The notes under the pieces were generated by a model. The model was not told the DNA's origin, did not search any database, and saw only the letters and a program-made list of their open reading frames with translations. 60,027 bases of DNA from Bacillota bacterium. Its GTDB lineage: Bacteria > Bacillota > Clostridia > Lachnospirales > Cellulosilyticaceae. Position 1 is the first letter of the stretch. Each line of letters opens with the position of its first letter. Location of the stretch: NCBI GenBank assembly GCA_023410675.1, contig JAEYPM010000044.1, positions 1-60,027 on the forward strand. Reading direction: 5' to 3'. The translations under genes were made by a program, and so were the position numbers. This document shows, in pieces, positions 15,629-24,157 of the stretch.

Positions 15629-16692
15629 TCTTTGATCCATCCTTTCTGCCAGCGAAGCATATGTGCCTGTACTAGCCCAATAATTTTCGTAATTAGACTA
15701 AAGAGTATCGCCATAATGAAAATAGAAGCAAATACCTTATAATAGGCTGACCACACTTTACTTAAGTTTATGTAGTAGCCTAACCCACCAGGCTGACCCA
15801 TCATCTCTGCCATTACTAGCGTTGTAAAAGCCAATCCGTTAGCATTTGAAATACCTGTAAAAATATGAGGCATGGCTTGGGGGACTGCAACATGAAATAC
15901 TAAGTATGACGTTTTTGCCCCTAGTGTACGAGCAACTTCAAACTGAGATTTAGGTGTGGATTGTATCCCCTGTGCGGTAAGTCCTGCAATGGAAAACCAA
16001 GCACATATCACTATAAGAAAAACAGCTGCTGAAAACGGAGATGGAAAAAGCGTTAATGCAAAGGGCATCCATGCTACCGCAGGAATGATACTCGTCATTT
16101 TTAATATAGGAAATACCCAGTAATATACCTTTGGAAACCACCCAATTAAAATTCCTGTAATGATGCCAAATACAACGCCAAGTGTAAATCCAGCCACATA
16201 CAACCTTAATGAATAAAGCATATTATCAAAGATAAAGGCTCCTTCCATAAGAAAAGGTTCAAGAATTTTTGCTGGTCCCGGAAAGAAGGGTTGTGGCAGT
16301 AATAGAAGTTTTGTCCCCAATATATCCCAGATAGCAAGAGCTAGGCCTATAGCAAAACGGAAAGGGCCCCGACTAGAAAACTTTGTTTTGCGTACAGGAT
16401 CAAAATATGAAAATATGCCGATCCCTGCATAAAGTAAAACAAGCACGCCAAGAAGTAATCGGTAAAGCGAATTGAACGTAAATGGTACGCCCATAATGAC
16501 ATATGTCTTTATTTCGACATCCGCTATTTGCTTTACTATTAAATTGGCTGCGATGGCTATAGAGAACCCAATCAACGTTAGAACAAAATAAATGCCCCAT
16601 TCTTTATTTGAAACAATTTTTAGTCCTTTATGACGTTGCTTTACTTTCGATACAGGGAGTGCAGCGAACCGTAATTTTATTAAATCGATCAT
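15625..16692 (-). CDS. Sulfonate/taurine-type ABC importer permease
   Basis: A 355-residue inner-membrane permease of the SsuC/TauC family with an EAA-like loop (ARTLGAKTSYLVFHVAVPQA, near 255-275) that contacts the ATPase. It is longer than typical SsuC (~260) because of an extra N-terminal ~90 residues with two or three added membrane segments. AGGAGG lies 8 bases before the ATG. Its stop overlaps the ATPase start. An 82-bp gap separates it from the binding-protein gene. Confidence 0.9.
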   Translation of the reverse strand: MIDLIKLRFAALPVSKVKQRHKGLKIVSNKEWGIYFVLTLIGFSIAIAANLIVKQIADVEIKTYVIMGVPFTFNSLYRLLLGVLVLLYAGIGIFSYFDPVRKTKFSSRGPFRFAIGLALAIWDILGTKLLLLPQPFFPGPAKILEPFLMEGAFIFDNMLYSLRLYVAGFTLGVVFGIITGILIGWFPKVYYWVFPILKMTSIIPAVAWMPFALTLFPSPFSAAVFLIVICAWFSIAGLTAQGIQSTPKSQFEVARTLGAKTSYLVFHVAVPQAMPHIFTGISNANGLAFTTLVMAEMMGQPGGLGYYINLSKVWSAYYKVFASIFIMAILFSLITKIIGLVQAHMLRWQKGWIKE

Positions 16693-16774
16693 AGTAGAAT
16701 GCCTCCTGTAAGTTTATATTTGTATTTATTGCCCGGATCAACTATTTCACCGGGCAAGATAGCTTTAGCTAAGC

Positions 16775-17836
16775 TTATAAACCTTGATTAATATCAACCT
16801 CGGTAAAAGCACCTTTTGTAAACGTCTCTGGATCTGTCTTTAAATAGCCAATTTGATGGAGTTGCTCTGCGAAATAGAGAACATTGTCATGTGCTTGTGT
16901 TTTATTCTCTTCCCTGTCACTAGCCGTAGGATACTTGTAACTCTTGATAAGCTCAAGGGCTAGTTCTTTATCTTCAATCTGAGCATATTTACCCTTAATA
17001 ATAATATCAACAGTTTCTTCTGGGTTTTCTGCAATCCAGTTTTGAGCTGATCTGTAGGCACGTAGTAATGCCGCAACCTTTTCAGGGCTTTCATTAAGTA
17101 ATTTTTCTGAAGCATATAGGAAGCAGCAATATTTTCCTGCAAATGGATCATCTGTGGAAATATCAAGAATCGTACGATAATTTCCTGTTTTAACTTGAAC
17201 AGAACCAAATGGATCCCACAGAGCTGCCACATCTACATCACCCTTATTTAGAGCTTCAACTGCTAAATTCCCATCTGAAAAAGGAAGGAAGGTTACTTCT
17301 CCATCTTCTTGCTTAGCAGAAATTCCGTTTTTTTCTAACCATACTGATGCCACTTGATGAGGCGTTCCACCAATTTCATCAACACTAATATTTTTCCCTT
17401 TCAGATCTTGAACACCTTGAATTTTTGAATCTTTAGGAACAATAAGCTTAATACATCCAAAGTGAAGACCATCTACCACTTTTACCTTTACACCATTTTC
17501 AATAGAAGGAAAGAATTGAAAGTCTCCATTAACAATTGGGATGGTGCCATTGTTAAGACCAATTTTACGTGTTTCAGTATCTGCAGAAATTAGGTTAACA
17601 TCAAAACCTTGCTCCTTGAAAAAACCCTTTTCATAAGCAATATATATAGGAGCACCACAAAGTGAACCATCTTTACCTAGAATATCTATTTTCCCATATT
17701 TATATTCTGATGTCGCTGCAGCCGTTGTATTGTTTGCCTTTGTTTCTTCAACTTTTGGCTTTGAACAGCCAGATATTGAACTTGTAGCAATAGAAAGTAT
17801 TGCTACTATACCCACTAACTTTTTTATTTTTATCAT
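16775..17836 (-). CDS. SsuA/TauA-type substrate-binding lipoprotein
   Basis: A ~353-residue extracellular binding protein anchored as a lipoprotein. A signal peptide ends in the lipobox SISGC near residue 24, followed by a Thr/Ala-rich linker and an NMT1/SsuA-like domain (KIDILGKDGSLCGAPIYIAY and YEKGFFKEQGFDVNLI, then LKGKNISVDEIGGTPHQVA). ATG 17836 is preferred over a GTG four codons earlier, which lies in the ribosome-binding site. It starts the importer trio, just 24 bases after the sulfhydrylase gene. Proteins of this group bind sulfonates, nitrate or pyrimidine precursors; the context favours a sulfur compound. Confidence 0.88.
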   Translation of the reverse strand: MIKIKKLVGIVAILSIATSSISGCSKPKVEETKANNTTAAATSEYKYGKIDILGKDGSLCGAPIYIAYEKGFFKEQGFDVNLISADTETRKIGLNNGTIPIVNGDFQFFPSIENGVKVKVVDGLHFGCIKLIVPKDSKIQGVQDLKGKNISVDEIGGTPHQVASVWLEKNGISAKQEDGEVTFLPFSDGNLAVEALNKGDVDVAALWDPFGSVQVKTGNYRTILDISTDDPFAGKYCCFLYASEKLLNESPEKVAALLRAYRSAQNWIAENPEETVDIIIKGKYAQIEDKELALELIKSYKYPTASDREENKTQAHDNVLYFAEQLHQIGYLKTDPETFTKGAFTEVDINQGL

Positions 17837-17860
17837 GATAAGATACACTCCTTTTCAAAA

Positions 17861-19201
17861 TTAGGCATACGCCTTTTCAACTACCTTTACAAATGCCTTT
17901 TCAAATGCCTGTTCTAAATCAGCTATTAAGTCATCTGGATCTTCGAGGCCTGCTGATATACGAATGAGGTTTTCAGGAATATCGGCAATTATTTTCTCAT
18001 CTGGCTCTAGTTCACTATGGGTAGTCTGAGGTGAGTTGACAATCAAACTTCTGGCATCACCAATATTAACATGGTATTTAAAAAGTTCTATTGCATCGAG
18101 GAAAGCCTCCCTTTGTTCATGCGTACCCTTAAATCCAAAGGATAAAATTCCACCTGATCCTTTTGGAAAATCTCGTTTAGCCAGTTCGTGATAAGGGCTT
18201 TCCTTAAGATCAGCATATCTAACCCATTCCACATATTTATGGTTATTTAAGTATTGTGCCAAAGTCCTAGCATTACTTACTTGTTTTGCCACCCGCTCAG
18301 AAATCGTTTCTAGCCCAATTAAAACAAGATAAGCATCAAATGGAGATAATGCAGCTCCAAAATAGTTCAGATAATTAAAGCGTACTCTACCTGTGAATGG
18401 GAATTCTGGAAATACCTCAACATAACTGCGATTATTATCATTAATATCACGTAAAGTATAGTGTTTTTCTGAAAACTGAGGAAATTTGTCACTCTGCCAA
18501 TTAAATTTTCCACTCTCTAATATTAATCCAGCAATGACATTCCCATGTCCTGTGAGTCCTTTGGTTGCAGAATATACTACAATATCAGCTCCATGTGCAA
18601 TTGGGTTATATAAATATGGTGTTGCAACCGTATTGTCTACGATCAAAGGTATACCATGTGCATGAGCCACTTTTGCTATCACATCAATATCTAAAAGGAC
18701 ACCACTAGGATTACTAATGCTTTCAACATAAATTGCCTTTGTATCAGGCTTAATTTTTTCTGCTAGTTTTTCAGGATTTTCAATATTTTTAGCATAATCA
18801 AAGGTAATACCGAACTTAGGATAAACTTTTTTAAAGCTGTCTGCACTACCTCCATAGAGATAAGGAGAGGTCAAAATGCGTCCTCCGCCTTCAGCAACAT
18901 TAAGTAACGTATAGCTAATGGCTGCCATACCTGATGCTACTGCTAGTGCACCAGTTGCACCATCAAGTGCTGCTACTCGTTGTTCTAGTACAGCAACAGT
19001 CGGATTTCCAACACGAGTATACAGATTTCCAAGCTCACGTAAACTAAATAATGCCTTTGCATGCTCTACATCGCGAAAATCAAATGAAGTAGTTTGATAA
19101 ATGGGAGGTGATACTGCATAATTATGCTCCTTTGGATCATAGCCTGCTCTTAACTTTTTAGTATCAAATCCGTACTCAGTTTTGTTTGAATTACTTGACA
19201 T
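17861..19201 (-). CDS. O-acetylhomoserine sulfhydrylase (aminocarboxypropyltransferase)
   Basis: A 446-residue PLP enzyme of the Cys/Met metabolism family that makes homocysteine from O-acetylhomoserine and sulfide, or methionine directly from methanethiol. Evidence: PPIYQTTSFDF near the N-terminus, the PLP-lysine region YSATKGLTGHGNVIAG, and the characteristic long insertion (VEVFPEFPFTGRVRFNY) that separates this subgroup from cystathionine synthases. AGGAGG precedes the ATG. It sits between nifB-like and the importer. In known methylthio-alkane reductase clusters the same enzyme captures methanethiol, so its place here is strong functional context. A small ORF overlaps its 5' end. Confidence 0.92.
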   Translation of the reverse strand: MSSNSNKTEYGFDTKKLRAGYDPKEHNYAVSPPIYQTTSFDFRDVEHAKALFSLRELGNLYTRVGNPTVAVLEQRVAALDGATGALAVASGMAAISYTLLNVAEGGGRILTSPYLYGGSADSFKKVYPKFGITFDYAKNIENPEKLAEKIKPDTKAIYVESISNPSGVLLDIDVIAKVAHAHGIPLIVDNTVATPYLYNPIAHGADIVVYSATKGLTGHGNVIAGLILESGKFNWQSDKFPQFSEKHYTLRDINDNNRSYVEVFPEFPFTGRVRFNYLNYFGAALSPFDAYLVLIGLETISERVAKQVSNARTLAQYLNNHKYVEWVRYADLKESPYHELAKRDFPKGSGGILSFGFKGTHEQREAFLDAIELFKYHVNIGDARSLIVNSPQTTHSELEPDEKIIADIPENLIRISAGLEDPDDLIADLEQAFEKAFVKVVEKAYA

Positions 19202-19290
19202 ATTATTTTTCCTCCTAAAATTTTAATATACTGATATGGGTACATCTCTGGCATATCACAGTCGCTACACATGTCACAGTCACTACACAT
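19150..19290 (-). CDS. Small Cys/Asp-rich protein with tandem CSDCDM repeat
   Basis: A 46-codon ORF beginning MCSDCDMCSDCDMPEMYPYQ, preceded by GGGAGGTG seven bases before its ATG. The two six-residue repeats differ at only two bases, AGT/AGC and GAC/GAT, and both are synonymous. It begins 64 bases after the nifB-like stop and runs 52 bases into the sulfhydrylase gene in another frame, so the two may be coupled. CxxC pairs with aspartates could bind Fe-S or another metal. I do not recognise a family. The repeat and ribosome-binding site argue for a real gene; the last ~17 residues may be forced by the overlap. Confidence 0.55.
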   Translation of the reverse strand: MCSDCDMCSDCDMPEMYPYQYIKILGGKIICQVIQTKLSTDLILKS

Positions 19291-19354
19291 ATCAAACCAC
19301 CTCCCTAAAATATACAGCTTTATTTAATCGAGTAATACTCGCTAGCTGGTCTTA

Positions 19355-20230
19355 TCAACCATGAGAAAATGTATTTTCCAATTTTACAGGGCGAATATAT
19401 AACTGATTGGAGACATCCTTACCCCCAGGAATTCCAGCAGCGTCTGCCCTACAACGCTGACAATGGCGAAATACACTGATATAGGCTTCTGCCTCTGATC
19501 TAACCTTACTGATTAAATCGCACCCAGGTGCACTGCACCAACTTAGGTTGTGCTGGGGGATGAGCGGAATAATGTTATAGATTTTAGCCCCATGTAATGC
19601 AACAGTCCTAGCCACTTCTGCTACATGACCTGCATTGATTTCTGGAATTAATACTGTATTTACTTTTATGGTTGTTCCTGCCTTAGAAACCTTCTTAATT
19701 CCAGCAAGCTGGTTTTGAATAAGAATTTCTGCCCCTTTAATTCCTTCATAGCGTTTGTTTTGATAGATGATGCCATCACATATCTGAGACTGTATTGCTG
19801 GATCAACAGCATTTACGGTGACTGTCAGACTGTCAATTCCTACATCAATAATTTCATCAGCATATTCTGGAAGCAAAAGTCCATTCGTGCTCATACATTT
19901 AATAATATGAGGAAATTCCTGTTTAATCAGGCGAAAGGTTTTTAGAGCATAAGGTGTTGCTAGAGTATCACCTGGTCCAGCAACCCCTACTACAGTAATG
20001 TCTGGGCAAAGAACAATAGCTTTTCTCACTACCTCTACAGCTTCTTCTGGCGATATGATTTCACTTGCAACGCCCGGGCGATTATCTATATCATTGATAT
20101 CACGCTTACAAAAATTGCAAAGAATATTGCATCCAGGTGATACAGGTAAATGAACGCGTCCCTTATTGCTTTTTGCACCTAATGCAAAACAGGGATGATT
20201 TTTTGTTAGGTCTTCGTATGGTAATATCAT
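19355..20230 (-). CDS. NifB-like radical SAM enzyme (cofactor core assembly)
   Basis: A 291-residue radical SAM protein of the NifB family, which fuses Fe-S clusters and inserts a carbide to give the precursor of nitrogenase-type cofactors. The radical SAM cysteines are in CNILCNFC (C34, C38, C41). Other NifB-specific sites are the early NHPCF, RPGVASEIISPEEA, VGVAGPGDTLATP, the PLIPQHNL loop and the late HCQRCRADAAG motif. It lacks the C-terminal NifX-like domain of some NifB proteins; that domain is encoded separately just upstream. ATG 20230 suits the AAGGTG site better than a GTG three codons earlier. It implies that the DK-like proteins carry a NifB-derived cofactor. Confidence 0.92.
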   Translation of the reverse strand: MILPYEDLTKNHPCFALGAKSNKGRVHLPVSPGCNILCNFCKRDINDIDNRPGVASEIISPEEAVEVVRKAIVLCPDITVVGVAGPGDTLATPYALKTFRLIKQEFPHIIKCMSTNGLLLPEYADEIIDVGIDSLTVTVNAVDPAIQSQICDGIIYQNKRYEGIKGAEILIQNQLAGIKKVSKAGTTIKVNTVLIPEINAGHVAEVARTVALHGAKIYNIIPLIPQHNLSWCSAPGCDLISKVRSEAEAYISVFRHCQRCRADAAGIPGGKDVSNQLYIRPVKLENTFSHG

Positions 20231-20244
20231 AAAATACACCTTCT

Positions 20245-20580
20245 TTAACTAATATCTTCAAGCAAATGGCTACTAATTATCTGAGCAAGGATTTCTTCTA
20301 CCACACCTGCTGCTTCAAATACTCTTTTGCCCTTTGCTAACATAACTGCTGCCGCAGCTTCTCCTATTTTTATAGTAAATATTGCATCACAATCGTTAAG
20401 TGCGTTAATCAGATGATCAAATCCACCTTCACAATGTCCCTGACACTTGGCAACTGTTTTACGTGTCTCTACAAAAAGTGCCTCTGTATCCACATCATAA
20501 ATCTGCCAATACCTAGCTGAACCAAAGTGCTGATCAATGACTGTTCCATCAATGCTAGCAAATCCAATACGGTAACTCAT
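20245..20580 (-). CDS. NifX/NifY-like cofactor-binding protein
   Basis: A 111-residue protein of the dinitrogenase iron-molybdenum cofactor-binding family (NifX, NafY and the NifB C-terminal domain). Typical are IGFASIDGTVIDQHFGSARYWQIYD segments near the N-terminus, with the conserved DQHFG histidine, and GEAAAAVMLAKGKRVFEA near residues 80-97. CQGHCEGG adds two cysteines. Such proteins hold or ferry cofactor precursors between NifB and the catalytic protein. ATG 20580 follows GGGAGGTG. It lies between nifK-like and nifB-like with a 14-bp gap, consistent with a carrier role. Confidence 0.88.
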   Translation of the reverse strand: MSYRIGFASIDGTVIDQHFGSARYWQIYDVDTEALFVETRKTVAKCQGHCEGGFDHLINALNDCDAIFTIKIGEAAAAVMLAKGKRVFEAAGVVEEILAQIISSHLLEDIS

Positions 20581-20593
20581 ACAGTCACCTCCC

Positions 20594-21937
20594 TTACGCA
20601 TAAGTGGAAAGAACTAAATGATAGATATCCTCTATAACCCTAAGACCTCCAGTAAATCCTACATAATTAGTTGTCATGACCAATCGATAAGGAGAAGGTA
20701 TCGCAGCTGAAAGAAAATCATAATCTTTTTCCTTTGCAAGTTCCTTATCCCATCCTGAACCGATGATAATACCCCTTCCGTTATGACTAACACCTCTTAG
20801 AATTTCCTGAGCCTTTCCTGCATCTGGCTCAAAATAAACTGGTATTTCTCGTTTATCACTAGCACTTTTTAAATCTGCTTGTATAGCATCTTGAAATTTC
20901 TCAGGTGTAGCATCTGTAATGAATTGTTCCTTTGGTACAATACCAACCTCATGAAGTAAGAATTTAGATAAGCCAACAACGTATCCTGCATCGTGAAAAA
21001 TATGAGCATGATTTGGGAGACCATAGCGAAACTCCAAAAGGAAGGTGGCTAGGTTATCAATTTCCTCATAATAAGCCTCTGACTCATGTTTGATAAACCT
21101 CTTTGCTTTTTCTTTATCAATTTCAGCTCCTTGACTAATGGCAAATTCCAAAACTTGATTAAGAAATGCCTCCGTTGCATTCGCACCAATAGGAATATGA
21201 TGAAACCAAGTATATTCCTGCCCATACTTTGACTTAAGATGATCAGCAATCGGTTTGCCGTACCATGGGGAAACTAAAATATTAAACCCTGCTGTTGGTA
21301 TACCCTGCCACTCTTTTACTCCCCCTGATTCTGGCCCAAACAAAATATTAGCTTTTAACCCAATGCCAGCAAGCAGCTTCTTATATTCAGCTAGGTTGCC
21401 TTTCCAAAATGGATCTTGATAAGGGATAGATGCTATAAGATTTACTGTGTTTTTCTCTGACTTTGGTTTATTCTCATCTTCAAATAGAGTGACATACTGA
21501 TCAATAATAGCATTGACTACAAGGCTGTGTGCTTCAAAGTTACTTGCCTTAAACCCTGCAGTTTCTACTGATACAATAGGCTTTCCTTCACTTACAAATT
21601 CTGAAACCACACTATCTACATCATCTCCAACAATACCAGCAGTACAGCCCGTTAAAACAACCTGCAAATCTGTATCTAATACCTTATAAGTGTTTTTTAT
21701 TAACTCACGTAACCTATTAACACCACCAAATACTACTTCCTTTTCTGAAAAATTTGTACATGGTGATGTGGGACCTCCCGCATATCCAGTTGAGCGTTCA
21801 AAGAATCCTGCAATCATCTCCCCACATCCAGGCCCTGAATGAAGGATAGGTACAGCTCGTGGAATTGCTACTACAGTTTGCAGTGCACCTATCGCACAAG
21901 TATAACGTTCTTGTTCAATCATTCCTGATTTACTCAT
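20594..21937 (-). CDS. NifK-like subunit of a nitrogenase-like reductase
   Basis: A 447-residue oxidoreductase/nitrogenase component 1 protein, shorter than classical NifK. Cysteines in positions expected for P-cluster binding are C38 (LHSGPGCGE), C60 (SPCTNFSEKEVVFGG) and C98 (TGCTAGIVGDD). The spacing and the VFGG and GDD landmarks match NifK. It starts at an ATGA overlap with nifD-like, so the pair is translationally coupled and presumably forms the alpha2beta2 catalytic complex fed by the NifH-like protein. The C-terminal half (IIIGSGWDKELA, TNYVGFTGG) is conserved in general shape only. Confidence 0.9.
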   Translation of the reverse strand: MSKSGMIEQERYTCAIGALQTVVAIPRAVPILHSGPGCGEMIAGFFERSTGYAGGPTSPCTNFSEKEVVFGGVNRLRELIKNTYKVLDTDLQVVLTGCTAGIVGDDVDSVVSEFVSEGKPIVSVETAGFKASNFEAHSLVVNAIIDQYVTLFEDENKPKSEKNTVNLIASIPYQDPFWKGNLAEYKKLLAGIGLKANILFGPESGGVKEWQGIPTAGFNILVSPWYGKPIADHLKSKYGQEYTWFHHIPIGANATEAFLNQVLEFAISQGAEIDKEKAKRFIKHESEAYYEEIDNLATFLLEFRYGLPNHAHIFHDAGYVVGLSKFLLHEVGIVPKEQFITDATPEKFQDAIQADLKSASDKREIPVYFEPDAGKAQEILRGVSHNGRGIIIGSGWDKELAKEKDYDFLSAAIPSPYRLVMTTNYVGFTGGLRVIEDIYHLVLSTYA

Positions 21938-23409
21938 TTACCAGCACCTCCTCTTAAAAAATAATGAGACTCTTGCTCAAACCACCATTTCGTGTATGGA
22001 TTAACTGCATGTTTTTCTAAGTTTTTTACGAATTCATCATTTTCAATTACTTCCAAAAGGCGTTCTCCATAATTAACTAACCCTTCATATCCCATTGAGT
22101 AGTGCTCATCACCAATTAATAGAGCTGGGATACCCAGTTTAGCACCCCAGAGTGTCATCCCTCCATGGCGTGCCAAAAGTACATCTGGACGAATACGGTT
22201 TAAGGCGTTAACAAGCTCAAACTCTTGCTTATTACAAACATTGAAGTTCGGAACATTTCCATAATCCGATACACGCTGTGCTAGCTGATCATTTTCATCA
22301 CGACCACTGTCATAAACGGGATCGTGATGGAAAATTGCAGCTCCCGCAGCTTTTAGTCCAAGCTCTCCTAGCACATCGAGTAATGCATGCCCATGTGCTG
22401 CCCCTGCTGTAACATAGGCTGTTTTGCCACCTAACTTTTTACGTAAAGCTTCTATTTGTGGCAGATACTTTTCTTTTTTCTCAGCAATAATTTTTTCTGC
22501 GATTTCTTCTTTTCCAAGAACTTTTCCTAATGCTCTAAACCACCTATCTGTTTGTGCAATGCCATAAGGTGGTGCAGCTGGAATTTCAGGAACGCCAAAG
22601 TCCTGTTCAAGCACAGCTCCTAGATAGCTTCCTAGTGTGGAACATGCCTGCACAGTTGCAGCAGCTTCGCTGGCATATCTTAGTCCATTAACTGTTGAAT
22701 AAGGTGTAATATAATTTGGTTTTGCTCCAAATGGTGCGAACCACTCTGAAAAGACATCACTTCCCCAGAAGTTGATCACATTAATCATATCATCGCGTCT
22801 CTTTCTTGGCTTCTCAATCAATTTACGAGCAATGGCATGATAAGCTGCATCAAACCCACTGGTCCAGACCCTAGAACGAAAACCTTCACAAAAAACAGCT
22901 ACAACAGGAACCCCTAACTCCTCTTCAACTTCATTACAGACACTTTCCACATCATCTCCTATAATTCCTGCTGCACAGGTAGTTAATACAAAAATTGCAT
23001 TCGCATGCGTGCGTTCATATACCTCATGAATCGTATTTGTTAATTTTTGATTCCCTCCGTAAACAGTCTCCTTTTCCTTCAAGTTGGTAGAAAAGATATG
23101 ACGTGGCGTAGGATTTTTAACCTCACGCAAAGGAGAATTCACACGGTAAGTAAAAGCAAATTCATGAAGGCAAGAAGCACAGCCCACTGGCCCATGGCTG
23201 ATTACTGCAGCATCCTGTATTAAGACAGCCATACATGCCGCCTTTGAAGTAGCACATCCAAGGCATTGGCTAAATGAGCGTTCTTTATCTTTTAAGCCAC
23301 ATTTGCTGGCTTCTACCAGCTCTTCTGCATCTCCTTGATAACCCGTAATTGAATTAATCCTAATTTCTCTTATTTGGACTTCCGGAAGGGTCAAATTGAT
23401 TTTAGACAT
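21934..23409 (-). CDS. NifD-like subunit of a nitrogenase-like reductase
   Basis: A 491-residue nitrogenase component 1 protein, presumed catalytic. P-cluster-type cysteines lie in HGPVGCASC (C77, C80) and TTCAAGIIGDD (C145). C256 in VQACSTLGSYL aligns with the cysteine that holds the active-site cofactor in NifD. The usual NifD cofactor histidine motif is not conserved in the matching LIGDEHYSMGYEGL segment, where the only histidine is shifted. An extra CLGCATSKAAC (49-59) precedes the first P-cluster motif. These differences separate it from N2-fixing NifD. The context suggests C-S bond reduction. Confidence 0.9.
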   Translation of the reverse strand: MSKINLTLPEVQIREIRINSITGYQGDAEELVEASKCGLKDKERSFSQCLGCATSKAACMAVLIQDAAVISHGPVGCASCLHEFAFTYRVNSPLREVKNPTPRHIFSTNLKEKETVYGGNQKLTNTIHEVYERTHANAIFVLTTCAAGIIGDDVESVCNEVEEELGVPVVAVFCEGFRSRVWTSGFDAAYHAIARKLIEKPRKRRDDMINVINFWGSDVFSEWFAPFGAKPNYITPYSTVNGLRYASEAAATVQACSTLGSYLGAVLEQDFGVPEIPAAPPYGIAQTDRWFRALGKVLGKEEIAEKIIAEKKEKYLPQIEALRKKLGGKTAYVTAGAAHGHALLDVLGELGLKAAGAAIFHHDPVYDSGRDENDQLAQRVSDYGNVPNFNVCNKQEFELVNALNRIRPDVLLARHGGMTLWGAKLGIPALLIGDEHYSMGYEGLVNYGERLLEVIENDEFVKNLEKHAVNPYTKWWFEQESHYFLRGGAGK

Positions 23410-23460
23410 TTCTTATCACTCCATTCACTCAAAATAATATTAGTTAAACATATATGCAAA

Positions 23461-24156
23461 CTATGTTTTATGGGTCTTTAATGCCCCATCACTCATTTGA
23501 TATACATGATTACCATGATGAATACTGTTTAAATCATGGGTAACCAAAAGAACTGCTGTGCCTCCACTAGCGATCTCAGAAAACAGGCTCATCACCTCAT
23601 TAGCAGTCTGGGTGTCTAGGTCATTTGTAGGTTCATCAGCCAGCAGAATTTTAGGGCAATTGATTAGTGCTCTAGCTATACTAACTCGCCGGAGTTCACC
23701 CCCGGATAAGTGTTTAGGGTAAGTATTTGCTAAATAGGCAATGCCAACCTTTTCCAATAAGGATGTGGCTTTCTTATCTACATCTTCTTTATATTCTTTA
23801 TCTTCATCACCTTGACGTTTATGCAAAAAATAGGGTAAACGAACATTATCAAGTACAGATAGATTGGACAGAATACTGTGACCTTGCGGAATATAGCTGA
23901 TTGTAGAATTACGAAGCAGTGACATCTCTCTGTCGTTTAGAGATTTAGTATTTAGGCCTAAGACATGGATTTCTCCACTAGTTGGTGTAAGAAGTCCGCC
24001 AATTAAGTTCAAAAAGGTGCTTTTTCCACTACCTGAACGGCCAATAATGATGGTGTAATCACCTTCTTTAAGTTTCAGCCAAACATCCTTTATTGCAAAA
24101 AATGTTTGATTGCCACGTGTGTATTCTTTGCTAAGGTTACTTACTTCAAGCAACAT
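23461..24156 (-). CDS. ABC transporter ATPase, LolD/MacB type
   Basis: A 231-residue ATPase with Walker A GRSGSGKST, the long Q-loop region, signature LSGGELRR, Walker B ILLADEPTNDLD and the H-loop VTHDLNSI. It belongs to the MacB/LolD group that works with FtsX-type permeases and usually drives export or mechanotransmission across the envelope. ATG 24156 follows GGGAGGG; the GTG three codons earlier overlaps the permease stop. It is placed directly before nifD-like with a 51-bp gap, in the same transcription unit as the permease and DUF4418 gene. The substrate is unknown. Confidence 0.88.
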   Translation of the reverse strand: MLLEVSNLSKEYTRGNQTFFAIKDVWLKLKEGDYTIIIGRSGSGKSTFLNLIGGLLTPTSGEIHVLGLNTKSLNDREMSLLRNSTISYIPQGHSILSNLSVLDNVRLPYFLHKRQGDEDKEYKEDVDKKATSLLEKVGIAYLANTYPKHLSGGELRRVSIARALINCPKILLADEPTNDLDTQTANEVMSLFSEIASGGTAVLLVTHDLNSIHHGNHVYQMSDGALKTHKT

Positions 24157-24157
24157 G

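Noticed and set aside
19329..19341. CGAGTAATACTCG palindrome after the nifB-like gene as a terminator splitting the operon
   Set aside because: It is short and has no T-run. It may be a processing site at most, so the operon was kept as one unit.
13952..23409. A classical nitrogen-fixation (nif) cluster
   Set aside because: There is no nifE, nifN, nifV or molybdate system, the D-subunit histidine site is changed, and every assignable non-nif neighbour handles sulfur. N2 fixation is the less likely reading.
13952..23409. Chlorophyll (BchLNB) or F430 (CfbCD) nitrogenase-like enzymes
   Set aside because: The NifB and NifX genes imply a complex cofactor, which those enzymes lack, and no tetrapyrrole genes are present.
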